Source: an uncultured Flammeovirgaceae bacterium
GTDB lineage: Bacteria > Bacteroidota > Bacteroidia > Cytophagales > Cyclobacteriaceae
NCBI GenBank assembly: GCA_946886805.1
Contig: CAMPJM010000005.1
Span: forward strand, 1 to 27,276
Length of the DNA stretch: 27,276 nt
Direction of reading: 5' to 3'
The notes under the pieces are model-generated. The model was not told the origin of the DNA. It saw nothing but the letters and a program-made list of their open reading frames with translations, and made no database searches. This document shows, piece by piece, positions 1 to 8,402 of this stretch. Position 1 is the stretch's first letter. Every line of letters begins with the position of its first letter. The position numbers were made by a program, and so were the translations under genes.

Positions 1-2
1 AA

Positions 3-908
3 AAAATTTACCAGTTTAATTTTCTCAAAAAATTGAATGATTATGATATTGTTCATGTCCAGTATGGAACTAATGTCAAACCCCTCGACGTCTTGAAAGA
101 AGGAGGTGTATTAAAATCAAAATTAGTTGTCTCATTTCATGGGCACGATCTATATTTTCCTATTAATGGACAAATTCCTAACAATGGCTACTATGATCGC
201 ACCTTTAAACATAGTGACCTTTTGGTGGTTAACACTTTTTATCTCAGATCTATTTTAGTCGGATTGGGGGCGTCCGAAGATAAGATCAAGACCATACCGG
301 TATCAGTCGATACGGATTTTTTCTGGCCAGAAAAGGAAAAGAAACGAAACGATCGTATAAAAGTAATAACAGTAGGGCGGCTCGAGATCTTTAAAGGTCA
401 AAATTTCGGTATTGAATGTATCGCTAGGTTAATTGACGAAGGATATTCTATAGATTATTTGTTAATAGGAGACGGAACTCAGAGGAGCTCCTTAGCCAAT
501 TTAATAGAAGAAAAAAACATAGCAAATTATGTTACATTGTTGGGGCCTAAAACCCAGGAGGAAATCCGGCTATATCTGCAGGAGCAGGATATATTTCTGA
601 TGACCTCAGTTACCGATCCTAGTTATGGAGTGGAAAGCCAGGGTTTGGTTACCGCCGAGGCTCAGGCGACCGGTTTACCAGTTATAGCCTTTGATTCTGG
701 AGGTGTACGATATACGCTCAAGAATGGTGAGACAGGATACTTAGTGCCAGAGAAAGATGTGGATGCCATGGTCTCGAGAATCAGGAGACTCATTATCGAC
801 AGTGAATTGAGAAAACAAATGGGTCAAAATGCAGTAAAATTTGTTAAGGACAATTTTTCCCAAAAAACTGTAAGGGAACAGTGGAGTGCTGTTTATGGCG
901 TTCTATAG
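3..908 (+). CDS. Glycosyltransferase family 4, 5'-truncated by window edge
   Basis: Probable retaining GT-B glycosyltransferase that adds one sugar of the surface-polysaccharide repeat from a nucleotide-sugar donor on the cytoplasmic face of the inner membrane. The frame is open to the left edge. A TTG at 33 is possible as a start, but the sequence there (DYDIVHVQYG) normally sits some 80-100 residues into a GT4 protein, so the true start should lie outside the window. Visible motifs are HGHDLYF in the acceptor-side domain, VGRLEIFKG at the start of the donor-binding domain, and an acidic-rich segment around ESQGLVTAEAQATGLP followed by FDSGGV, the usual GT4 nucleotide-sugar site. It ends in TAG, 42 bases before the sulfotransferase. 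Family is confident; donor and acceptor are unknown. Confidence 0.88.
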   Translation, partial: KIYQFNFLKKLNDYDIVHVQYGTNVKPLDVLKEGGVLKSKLVVSFHGHDLYFPINGQIPNNGYYDRTFKHSDLLVVNTFYLRSILVGLGASEDKIKTIPVSVDTDFFWPEKEKKRNDRIKVITVGRLEIFKGQNFGIECIARLIDEGYSIDYLLIGDGTQRSSLANLIEEKNIANYVTLLGPKTQEEIRLYLQEQDIFLMTSVTDPSYGVESQGLVTAEAQATGLPVIAFDSGGVRYTLKNGETGYLVPEKDVDAMVSRIRRLIIDSELRKQMGQNAVKFVKDNFSQKTVREQWSAVYGVL

Positions 909-950
909 CTAAAGCAAGTAATATTTCAAGATGTTGGAGGATTAAGTGAA

Positions 951-1742
951 TTGAGTGGGAAGAAAAAAATAATAGTAGTCGGATTTCCAAAAAGTGGAAA
1001 TACGTGGCTCACACGTCTCACGGCAGAACTGGTTCATTGTCCTGCAAAGGGTTTTTTATACCACGAGAACAAACCGGATGTATGTATCGAAGGGTTAGAA
1101 AGAGTGAGTGATTACGACTGTTTCAAGAGCCACCACCAATATCATGAGCTGTTGAATGAGGATCAGGTTCGTTCCAAAATAATTTATGTTTTGCGGGACC
1201 CTAGAGATGTGGTTCTAAGTGGGACAAGCTATTTTTACAATCTTAACCCGATAAAAGTTTATCATTTTAAGAACCTTGACTTAAGGCAATTGGTTGATAT
1301 TATAAATTACATTTATCGAAAAGTACTTGGTGAGAGGCTAATGAAGAAGAAAATGATAAATGCGGTTTTAAATGGAGATTCAAGTGTTCATCATTGGTGT
1401 AGAGTTTCCTGGAAAAAACATATGCTCCCTTACATCATGAAGACTCATGTTCTTGTGGTGAAATATGAAGATTTGCTAGAAGACCCATTTAAGGAATCGA
1501 AAAGAATTGTTGAATTTATCGGGTTAAAAAAAGATGTGGATGAAATTGAAAAAGCGATAGAGAATCAATCTTTTGAGGTTATAAAAGCCAAATTTCGTAC
1601 CCGTCAGCAAAAAAGTAAGTTCAATTTTTTGAGGAAAGGTTCAGCAAATCAGTGGAGAAGAAGACTATCGAAGAAGGAAAAGAAAGTATTTCTGCAAAAA
1701 TTAGGTGCGGAAATAAGAGCTTTGATGTACAAACCCGTGTAA
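951..1742 (+). CDS. PAPS-dependent carbohydrate sulfotransferase
   Basis: Predicted to transfer sulfate from 3'-phosphoadenylyl sulfate (PAPS) to a sugar hydroxyl. The N-terminal 5'-phosphosulfate loop is present (GFPKSGNTW, residues about 11-19). The 3'-phosphate region follows (LRDPRDVVLSG, about 81-91), and a C-terminal RKGSANQWRR resembles the RKGxxGDWK signature of the family. At 263 residues it is a normal length for bacterial members. The TTG start at 951 is chosen because GGAGG lies at 936-940 and the P-loop begins ten residues later; no ATG fits. It sits 13 bases before a fucosyltransferase, so fucose or a neighbouring sugar is a plausible acceptor; this is inference from position. 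No PAPS-synthesis genes are in the window. Confidence 0.88.
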   Translation: MSGKKKIIVVGFPKSGNTWLTRLTAELVHCPAKGFLYHENKPDVCIEGLERVSDYDCFKSHHQYHELLNEDQVRSKIIYVLRDPRDVVLSGTSYFYNLNPIKVYHFKNLDLRQLVDIINYIYRKVLGERLMKKKMINAVLNGDSSVHHWCRVSWKKHMLPYIMKTHVLVVKYEDLLEDPFKESKRIVEFIGLKKDVDEIEKAIENQSFEVIKAKFRTRQQKSKFNFLRKGSANQWRRRLSKKEKKVFLQKLGAEIRALMYKPV

Positions 1743-1755
1743 AACAGATGAGTTT

Positions 1756-2652
1756 TTGAAGAATACAGTGCTCGTTAAGCTCAATGGAGGTCTTGGAAAT
1801 CAAATGTTTCAGTATGCTCTGGCCCGTATTATCGCAAAGAGGCACAATTCAAACCTTTTGCTTGATAAAGAGCTGTTTAAATTAACCGAGAAAACACCCG
1901 GTCACACGCCCAGAAATTATGAATTGAAAATTTTTGGAATAGAACATCCTACAGCTTCAAAAGAAGATATAGACTATTTCGAACGACTGCCGTTCTATTA
2001 TAAAATCAAGAGGGAGCTTCATTTGAATTACCCGAAAATATGCTTTGAGAAAAATTTTTACTTTGATTCTAATCTTCATAACATTTTGCCTCCGGTATAT
2101 TTGAGAGGGTTTTTTCAGAGTTTTAAGTATTTCCAGGAAAATGAAGACCTTATAAAAGAAATTTATAGCTTCCCGGTAGAAAACCTGGATAGATTTAACT
2201 ACCAATATTTGAACAGCATTAGGAGGAGCACGTCTGCATCTGTTCATATACGGCGAGGAGATTATATAGAAGACAAGATCACTAACAAAATCCATGGAAC
2301 TTGCAACCGGCAATATTATGAACAGGCAATTTCCAGGATATCGCAAATCAGTGAGGAAGTAAATTTCTTTTTTTTCTCTGATGATATTGATTGGGTTGAA
2401 AAGGAATTTTCGGATTTTCCTGGAAGGAAGCACTTCATAACTTCTAATTCAGGTAAAAATAGTTGGAAAGATATGTTTCTTATGAGCTGTTGCACTCACA
2501 ATATTATTGCCAATAGTTCTTTTAGTTGGTGGGCAGCTTGGTTAAACAGAAACAAATCAAAGATTGTAATCTCACCGAAAAAATGGTTCAGGAGCCCAGA
2601 CAAAGAAAAGTATTCATTTGACCTAATACCAGAGGAATGGATCAGGATATGA
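1756..2652 (+). CDS. Glycosyltransferase family 11 (alpha-1,2-fucosyltransferase type)
   Basis: Likely transfers L-fucose from GDP-fucose to a galactose or similar acceptor. The GT11 hallmarks are intact: KLNGGLGNQMFQYALA at residues about 8-23, the GDP-fucose site H164-I-R-R-G-D-Y170, and SSFSWWAAWLN near residues 254-264. Its 298 residues match bacterial alpha-1,2-fucosyltransferases of the WbsJ/FutC type. The TTG at 1756 is the only start that keeps the N-terminal glycine-rich motif; there is no strong ribosome-binding site. Its 3' end overlaps the next GT2 reading frame. The alpha-1,2 linkage is what most characterised members make and is not shown by the sequence; a related sugar donor is possible. 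Confidence 0.9.
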   Translation: MKNTVLVKLNGGLGNQMFQYALARIIAKRHNSNLLLDKELFKLTEKTPGHTPRNYELKIFGIEHPTASKEDIDYFERLPFYYKIKRELHLNYPKICFEKNFYFDSNLHNILPPVYLRGFFQSFKYFQENEDLIKEIYSFPVENLDRFNYQYLNSIRRSTSASVHIRRGDYIEDKITNKIHGTCNRQYYEQAISRISQISEEVNFFFFSDDIDWVEKEFSDFPGRKHFITSNSGKNSWKDMFLMSCCTHNIIANSSFSWWAAWLNRNKSKIVISPKKWFRSPDKEKYSFDLIPEEWIRI

Positions 2653-3530
2653 TGGAGCCAAATAACTATGAGAGTGTTAGTCAAAAAGAGAGCAGTGAAA
2701 TGTTGAGTATCATCATTCCATGTTATAATGACCATCAACATGTCACCATTGCCGTTAATTCTGCACTCCAACAGAACTGGACTCCTAAAGAAATAGTGAT
2801 AGTAGATGATGGTTCTTGTAATAAAACTAAACAAGTACTGAAAAGCTTTCAATCAAGAATGATCAAAGTTATCACACAAAATAACCAAGGAACCTCGGCT
2901 GCAAGAAACAATGGAATTAAATGTTCTAAGGGTAAATATATTCTGGCGCTCGATAGTGATGATTTTTTTGAACCCAATTTCAGCAGACTGGCCATAGGAG
3001 TCATAAATTCAAGGGCTGGGATAAAATTGGTCACCTGCTACGGTAGGTGGTTTTCGTCCGAAAAGCAATATGAAATCCATGAACCCGCGGGTGGAACACT
3101 ACAAAATTTTCTTTATGAAAGCAGAGCTTTCGGGAGTGGTTTGTTTTTAAAGAAGGACTGGGAGTCGGCAGGTGGCTATGACGAGTCAATGAAATTAGGC
3201 TTTGAGGATTGGGAATTCTATTTACGTCTTTTAGAAGAAGGCGGGGAAGCGTACGTTATTCCTGAAGTCCTTTTTCATTATCGGAAAAAGAAAATTTCTC
3301 GGAATTCCATAGCTAACTCGAGGAAACATGAAATATGGAGGTATATTTTTTTAAAACATTCTAAATATTATATTGAGGATTTTGAGCGATTTGTTACGCG
3401 AATGACGTTGATTCTCCAACAGAAGGAAAAGGAGAAAAAAGGATTAAGAACCACTCCAGATTTCTTGATTGGCTATTATTTACTCTTACCTTTCAGGAAA
3501 ATGTTTCGTTATTTATCTTCCCATTTATGA
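2637..3530 (+). CDS. Glycosyltransferase family 2
   Basis: Inverting GT-A transferase with the standard N-terminal fold: LSIIIPCYND beginning near residue 23, IVDDGS, the metal-binding D106-S-D-D109, and GFEDWEFYLRLLEEGG, which holds the ED acidic pair near the catalytic base. At 297 residues it is a typical compact family 2 enzyme with no membrane segment, acting on a lipid-linked acceptor in the cytoplasm. The start is uncertain. ATG 2637 overlaps the fucosyltransferase by 16 bases. AGAGGA at 2631-2636 is better spaced for ATG 2649 or 2652, and ATG 2700 directly precedes the first beta-strand. The next gene begins in an ATGA overlap, implying translational coupling. Substrates unknown. Confidence 0.9.
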   Translation: MDQDMMEPNNYESVSQKESSEMLSIIIPCYNDHQHVTIAVNSALQQNWTPKEIVIVDDGSCNKTKQVLKSFQSRMIKVITQNNQGTSAARNNGIKCSKGKYILALDSDDFFEPNFSRLAIGVINSRAGIKLVTCYGRWFSSEKQYEIHEPAGGTLQNFLYESRAFGSGLFLKKDWESAGGYDESMKLGFEDWEFYLRLLEEGGEAYVIPEVLFHYRKKKISRNSIANSRKHEIWRYIFLKHSKYYIEDFERFVTRMTLILQQKEKEKKGLRTTPDFLIGYYLLLPFRKMFRYLSSHL

Positions 3531-4474
3531 GAAATTTAAAGCCCCGCGTATCTGTAGTTATCCCTCTGTTTAACCGCGAAACCATGATAAAGGAGACATT
3601 AGATTCTCTCCGGGAACAGACTTTCCAAAACTGGGAGTGTCTTATAGTGGATGATCATTCTCAAGATAATGGAGTATCTGTTGTAAAACAATATTGTGAG
3701 CTTGATCGGCGATTTAGATGTTTACTACGACCAAAGAAAATAATAAAGGGGGCTAATTCCTGTAGAAATTATGGCCTTGAAAGGACCCGTGGAGAATTGA
3801 TCTACTGGTTGGACAGTGATGATTTAATGCACCCTTTATTATTCGAATATACTTTGAAGTTTTTTGAAGACCCTACTTTAGATTATGTTCGATTTAGAAG
3901 AAAGCTCTTTTCTGGGCTCTTTGATAAAGGCATCATTACAACCGAACCTATGAAACCAGGTAAGAATTTACTTTCTTCACCCTTGCTAATTGAAGCTATG
4001 CTTTTGAATGAGATAGAATATAATACTTGTAATGTAGTATGGAGAAAGTCTTCTTTAGGTTCTGAAAAGTTCTGTGAAGATATCGTCTATGCAGATGAGT
4101 GGGAATATTATACCCGACTTCTGGCAATGGGTTTGAAAGGAAAGAATTTGGAAAATTTCCTAATTTATGGTAGAAAACATTCAGCCTCGACTACCGCTGA
4201 ATTTAAAATGAAAAATTCTGTTCGGATAGAATCAAAAATAAAAGCCACAAAATTGGTGTTAAAGACTTTAGATTATTTTTCTCTGCATACTCCACGGTTG
4301 AAAAAGTATTTTCTGCGATTAAGTTTTACATTGAATTCTTCGGAAATATTAGAAAGATGCTTGGAAACATTCCCTTCAAGCCGCACAGAAAAGTGGAAAT
4401 TCACCCTTGGCTTTAAAGTATATCCTTGTATAAGACCTTTTTTTGTTTTAAAAGGTAAAATTTCTAAGGTGTGA
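3527..4474 (+). CDS. Glycosyltransferase family 2
   Basis: Second of two adjacent GT2 enzymes. RVSVVIPLFNRETMI leads the GT-A domain, followed by CLIVDDHS, a short ANSCRNYGLERTRG segment and the metal-binding W-L-D96-S-D-D99. Further on, DEWEYYTRLLAMG corresponds to the acidic region next to the acceptor. The last hundred residues are basic and poorly conserved, as is common in this family. The start ATG 3527 overlaps the stop of the upstream gene (ATGA), and its own stop lies inside the GTGA start of the epimerase, so all three are tightly coupled. The specific donor cannot be read from the sequence. Confidence 0.9.
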   Translation: MRNLKPRVSVVIPLFNRETMIKETLDSLREQTFQNWECLIVDDHSQDNGVSVVKQYCELDRRFRCLLRPKKIIKGANSCRNYGLERTRGELIYWLDSDDLMHPLLFEYTLKFFEDPTLDYVRFRRKLFSGLFDKGIITTEPMKPGKNLLSSPLLIEAMLLNEIEYNTCNVVWRKSSLGSEKFCEDIVYADEWEYYTRLLAMGLKGKNLENFLIYGRKHSASTTAEFKMKNSVRIESKIKATKLVLKTLDYFSLHTPRLKKYFLRLSFTLNSSEILERCLETFPSSRTEKWKFTLGFKVYPCIRPFFVLKGKISKV

Positions 4475-5577
4475 GAGTTTTGGTATGTATTGGAACCAGA
4501 CCTGAAGCGGTAAAAATGGCTCCCGTTATTCATGAACTTAAACTTCAGAAGATTGATTTCAGTATATGTGTTACTGCCCAACATAGAGAAATGCTGGATC
4601 AGGTACTTGATTTTTTTGATATAGTTCCAGATTTTGACTTAGATCTGATGGAGCCGGGACAAAGTCTTAATTCCGTTAGTAGTCGTATTCTGTGGGAAAT
4701 GGATAAGCTATTGGAGAAAGAAAATCCTGAAATGGTTCTAGTCCAGGGAGATACTACTACGGCATTTATTGCGTCATTAGCAGCCTTTAATAGGGAAATA
4801 AGGATAGGGCACATTGAAGCTGGATTACGTACATCTAATTTAAAAGCGCCATTCCCCGAGGAGGCAAACCGGCAATTGATCAGTCGTATTGCCGATCTTC
4901 ATTTTGTTCCTACGGAAAAGGCAAAAAAAAACCTGATGGCCGAATCAATTCCGATGGATCAAATTTTTCTGACTGGGAATACCGTCGTTGATGCTTTGAT
5001 CATTGGTCGAGAAAGGTTGTGGGGTGGTTACAAGAATAAGGATATAGAAGAGCTTGAAGGTATTCATGTAGAGAATAAAAAATTAATTCTGGTAACAGGA
5101 CATCGAAGAGAAAACTTAGGAAAGGGACTTGAGGAAGTTTGTACAGCACTGAGTACAATTGCAAAAAGGGAGGATGTTCAGATAATTTTTCCTGTTCACT
5201 TAAATCCTTCGGTAAATGAAAAAGTATTTACCTTTTTGGACTCTATTCCAAACATTAGACTGATCTCCCCGTTAAGTTATCCTGCCTTTCTTTGGTTGAT
5301 GATGAAAGCGACTCTCATTATTACTGATTCTGGAGGTGTTCAGGAAGAAGCTCCAACTTTTGGTAAACCTGTGATTGTGTTTCGAGAGAAAACGGAGCGG
5401 CCTGAAGGAGTTGAAGCCGGATTCTCATACTTAACTGGAACTTCGCAGGCTAAAATTGTCTCTCATGCATCTCGTCTTTTGGACCGGCCTCCAAATTTTT
5501 CAGGAATGGAAAACCCTTTTGGGGATGGTAGAGCTTCTAGAAGAATTGTTCAATTCTTACTCTTGAAAAATGCCTGA
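4471..5577 (+). CDS. wecB: UDP-N-acetylglucosamine 2-epimerase, non-hydrolysing
   Basis: Interconverts UDP-GlcNAc and UDP-ManNAc in the cytoplasm. The diagnostic motifs of the non-hydrolysing class are all visible: IGTRPEAVKMAP at residues about 7-18, AQHREMLDQVL with H38, VQGDTTT with D94, GHIEAGLRTSN with E116, PFPEEANRQLI, GHRREN with H211 and E214, and DSGGVQEEAPTFGKP. It is 368 residues, normal for WecB/MnaA. The hydrolysing NeuC type differs at the N-terminus, so this enzyme should give UDP-ManNAc and not free ManNAc. GTG 4471 overlaps the upstream stop. No UDP-ManNAc dehydrogenase (wecC) is in the window, so the product is either transferred as ManNAc or processed by a gene elsewhere. 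Confidence 0.93.
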   Translation: MRVLVCIGTRPEAVKMAPVIHELKLQKIDFSICVTAQHREMLDQVLDFFDIVPDFDLDLMEPGQSLNSVSSRILWEMDKLLEKENPEMVLVQGDTTTAFIASLAAFNREIRIGHIEAGLRTSNLKAPFPEEANRQLISRIADLHFVPTEKAKKNLMAESIPMDQIFLTGNTVVDALIIGRERLWGGYKNKDIEELEGIHVENKKLILVTGHRRENLGKGLEEVCTALSTIAKREDVQIIFPVHLNPSVNEKVFTFLDSIPNIRLISPLSYPAFLWLMMKATLIITDSGGVQEEAPTFGKPVIVFREKTERPEGVEAGFSYLTGTSQAKIVSHASRLLDRPPNFSGMENPFGDGRASRRIVQFLLLKNA

Positions 5578-6829
5578 AAAGAACCATAAAATACTGGTAT
5601 TAGCAGAATCTATAGATGTAGATGACAGTAGTGGTTCTAAAGCAAATGTGGCCTTTATCCGAAATCTTAAAAGAGCTGGATTCCATTTAGAAGTTTGTCA
5701 TTACACCAGAAAGGAAATCAAATTAGATGGGATTACTTGCATTTCGATCAAAGAAAACAGAAGAAGTTTATTATTCATCCTAAGCAGAATCGAGAGATAT
5801 TTTCGCTACTGGTTCAATCTTTCATTATCCAAACCCATTGAAAGTGTTTTTGGTTTCTCCTTCACGCTGTTTAATGATAGAAACAGCATATTAACCTTTA
5901 TACGGAACCGCAAGAGTTTTGAGCCAGATCTGGTGTTGACTCTTAGTAAGGGAGCGAGTTTTAGGCCTCATCATGCGTTGTTGAAATATCCGCGATGGCA
6001 CTCAAAATGGATGGCTTACATTCATGACCCTTATCCGTTTGCTTCATATCCGAGACCATACGATTTTGTTGAGTCGGGGCATCAGCAAAAACGAAAATTC
6101 TTTTTGAAACTCGCGGGAAAAACAGCTTATGCTGCCTACCCCAGTAAACTATTGGCAGAATGGATGGAAAGTTATTATAATCCTTTGAAGGGAAAAGCGG
6201 TTATAATTCCACACCAGGTTAATCCATCGGAACCGCTGATGACCGGACTTCCGGGATATTTCAGAAAGGATGCTTTTACTATAGTACATGCTGGGGCTCT
6301 TATGAACGCAAGAAATCCATTGGGCCTGATTAGAGCATTCAAGAGGTTTTTAGCAGAAAATCCTAAAGCAGGAGGCCATTCCCAACTACTTTTTCTGGGA
6401 AAAAAATCAATTTACACTAAAAAATTTCTACAGGTTAAAGAGGCTTTACCTCAACTTTACAGTAGTAATGAATACATTCCCTTTTCGACTATTCTATTGA
6501 TTCAGCACTTTGCGGCAATTAATGTAATACTTGAAGCCAAAGGTGCAATAAGCCCCTTTCTACCAGGTAAATTTCCTCATTGTATTCAAGCAGGTAAACC
6601 TATCCTGTTATTGGGGCCGCCTTGTAGTGAAAGTAGAAGGTTACTCGGCCCGCAATATCCTTGGTACAGTGAAATAGATGACGAAGAAAAGATCTGCAAA
6701 ATTTTGAGTTCCCTTTATTCGAATTGGTTAGAAGGAAAGGGTTCTGGATATTCCGAGGAACTTCATTACTATCTTTCCTTTAAATATTTGCAGCAGGTAA
6801 TGAATCAAGTTGTCGAAAATACAAAATGA
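5570..6829 (+). CDS. GT-B glycosyltransferase (GT4-like)
   Basis: A 419-residue protein with an N-terminal Rossmann-like start (KILVLAESIDVDDSSGSKAN), a central MAYIHDPYPFASYPRPYDF segment, and a C-terminal domain opening at FTIVHAGALMNARNP. A PGKFPHCIQAGKPILLLGPP region stands where GT4 proteins bind the nucleotide sugar. The usual E-x7-E pair is not obvious, so assignment to GT4 is by overall pattern and less secure than for neighbours. It overlaps the epimerase by 8 bases and the following gene by 20 bases. It probably acts on the growing lipid-linked oligosaccharide; substrate unknown. Confidence 0.78.
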   Translation: MPEKNHKILVLAESIDVDDSSGSKANVAFIRNLKRAGFHLEVCHYTRKEIKLDGITCISIKENRRSLLFILSRIERYFRYWFNLSLSKPIESVFGFSFTLFNDRNSILTFIRNRKSFEPDLVLTLSKGASFRPHHALLKYPRWHSKWMAYIHDPYPFASYPRPYDFVESGHQQKRKFFLKLAGKTAYAAYPSKLLAEWMESYYNPLKGKAVIIPHQVNPSEPLMTGLPGYFRKDAFTIVHAGALMNARNPLGLIRAFKRFLAENPKAGGHSQLLFLGKKSIYTKKFLQVKEALPQLYSSNEYIPFSTILLIQHFAAINVILEAKGAISPFLPGKFPHCIQAGKPILLLGPPCSESRRLLGPQYPWYSEIDDEEKICKILSSLYSNWLEGKGSGYSEELHYYLSFKYLQQVMNQVVENTK

Positions 6830-8321
6830 ATTATCTCGATTATACCAGATGAGAAAATTACATCAGAAGCGGATAAGGGAAATTATTGAGGATTGGGAAA
6901 AGGAATTTCCCGTGAATGAATGGCAGATTGAAGGGGTTGACATTTGGCCTTTGCTTCGCATTAAGCTTTACATATTTCTGGTAAACTTAGACGGAGAAAC
7001 GGGTTTTAAGAATTTTCCAACCAAACCTGTTTTAATAGAGAAAAATTTTCTGAAAAAAGCCATAATGGTGGTGTGTCGAGTTATCAGAGCCAAACTCATA
7101 CTTCATTCTTTTTTTAGAAATCTGGGAACCAAAAAAATTCTTTTCTTTGGTTCCCATTTTCACCGCACGATTAGGAATGGAATTTCTTTTAATCGTTTTT
7201 TTGATCCAATGGTGGATGCCCATCATTTACAGAATGAGGTGTACATGGTCGAATATGGCAAAGTCTATAATAAAAATTTCAACCAACAGGCTATTCTGCC
7301 TCTTCACCTATATCTGGACCATTTTAAAATAATCCAAAGGCTCGCGAACCTTTGGTTATCAAAAGACACACATTTTATACAACTCAATCAATATAAAGAA
7401 TTTCATGAACAGTTAATTCAACAATTTCCTGAGTCTGAAAAATTACATATTTCCATTGATTCCCTTATTCAGTGGGCAAAAAAGATAGACAGGACTAAAC
7501 GTTTTTTCATTCAGTTTTATACCAGAACCAAACCGGAGAAAATAATTTTTCTGAGTTATTACGGTTATGATGATCTCACGGCAGCGATTCTTGCTGCCCA
7601 TAAACTTGGGATAAAGACGATTGATTTTCAACATGGGCCACAAACAAATGTTCATATGGCATATAGCTCTTGGACAAAACATCCGGCGAAGCCGTATAAT
7701 ACCATGCCGGTAGAATATTGGAATTGGGATAAAACCTCTAAAGAAAATATAGATAAATGGGCTACCAATTTAAAATTGATAAGAGCAAGATTAGTCGGTC
7801 ATCCATATTTAGCTTATTGTTTACGGAATGTTAACTGGGACATCAGGAAGAAAGTGGTTTTTTTTAGTCTTCAAACATTTGATTTAGAAGAAATGCTTCC
7901 AGTGCCAATTTTGGAATTAATAAAGGGATCAAATGATATTTGGCTTTTAAGGATGCATCCAAGAAGTAAAATTAATAAAGGTGACATAGAGGAATATCTG
8001 AAGAACCATGGAATAGGTAATAAAAACTACACGGTTGACAATGCCGTAGAGAAACCTCTGCCAGAATCTCTTTCTATAGCTAAAGTTCACATAACTAATT
8101 ATTCGGGCTGTGTGCTGGAATCTCTAATGATGAATGTTCCGAGCATTATAATTCATGAATCTGGAAAAGAATTATATACCAGTTATATTGACGATGAGCT
8201 AGTAACTTTTTTGAATCCACTTGAACCAAAGTTCAAGGAAAAGTTTGACAAATTTGTCAGAAATAGCCGTCCGTCGAATATTGAACACGATCTTAAGATC
8301 ATCCACCCAATGACAGATTAA
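6810..8321 (+). CDS. Putative GT-B-like polysaccharide transferase, divergent
   Basis: No confident family match. The 503 residues begin with a basic helical stretch, then a region holding EGVDIWPLLRIKLYIF. The second half looks like a GT-B fold: IDFQHGPQTNVHM with Q274-H275-G276, VVFFSLQTFDLEEM, LLRMHPRSK, and THITNYSGCVLES-type residues near 427-440 followed by NVPSIII. QHG plus a late serine-rich ES motif recalls capsule-polysaccharide and CDP-glycerol-transferase-like enzymes; that is recollection, not a search. The TTG start at 6810 overlaps the upstream gene by 20 bases; ATG 6849 is an alternative. It is the last gene before the CMP-nonulosonate module and is a candidate for the enzyme that uses CMP-nonulosonate. 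Confidence 0.62.
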   Translation: MSKIQNELSRLYQMRKLHQKRIREIIEDWEKEFPVNEWQIEGVDIWPLLRIKLYIFLVNLDGETGFKNFPTKPVLIEKNFLKKAIMVVCRVIRAKLILHSFFRNLGTKKILFFGSHFHRTIRNGISFNRFFDPMVDAHHLQNEVYMVEYGKVYNKNFNQQAILPLHLYLDHFKIIQRLANLWLSKDTHFIQLNQYKEFHEQLIQQFPESEKLHISIDSLIQWAKKIDRTKRFFIQFYTRTKPEKIIFLSYYGYDDLTAAILAAHKLGIKTIDFQHGPQTNVHMAYSSWTKHPAKPYNTMPVEYWNWDKTSKENIDKWATNLKLIRARLVGHPYLAYCLRNVNWDIRKKVVFFSLQTFDLEEMLPVPILELIKGSNDIWLLRMHPRSKINKGDIEEYLKNHGIGNKNYTVDNAVEKPLPESLSIAKVHITNYSGCVLESLMMNVPSIIIHESGKELYTSYIDDELVTFLNPLEPKFKEKFDKFVRNSRPSNIEHDLKIIHPMTD

Positions 8322-8346
8322 TCTGTTGTGACATTATAAATAAGTG

Positions 8347-8375
8347 GAGGTCTTTGATTAACCTCTTCTTTTTTT
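8347..8375 (+). terminator. Weak intrinsic terminator candidate inside the cluster
   Basis: A short hairpin GAGGT (8347-8351), nine-base loop and ACCTC (8361-8365), extendable by one G-T pair, is followed by TTCTTTTTTT (8366-8375). It sits in the 63-base gap between the divergent GT-B gene and the CMP-nonulosonate synthetase, one of the larger gaps of the cluster. The stem is only five to six pairs, so it may attenuate rather than end transcription. Confidence 0.42.
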
Positions 8376-8402
8376 AATCATATATTGGCTTTAAATTACA
8401 TT

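Noticed and set aside
33..35. TTG at 33 as the true start of the first glycosyltransferase
   Set aside because: The frame stays open to the window edge and the residues there correspond to the middle of the N-terminal domain of GT4 proteins.
1957..2433. 158-codon minus-strand ORF inside the fucosyltransferase gene
   Set aside because: Antisense to a clear GT11 gene with intact motifs; its translation is Ile/Phe/Arg-rich with no domain, as expected for an antisense shadow.
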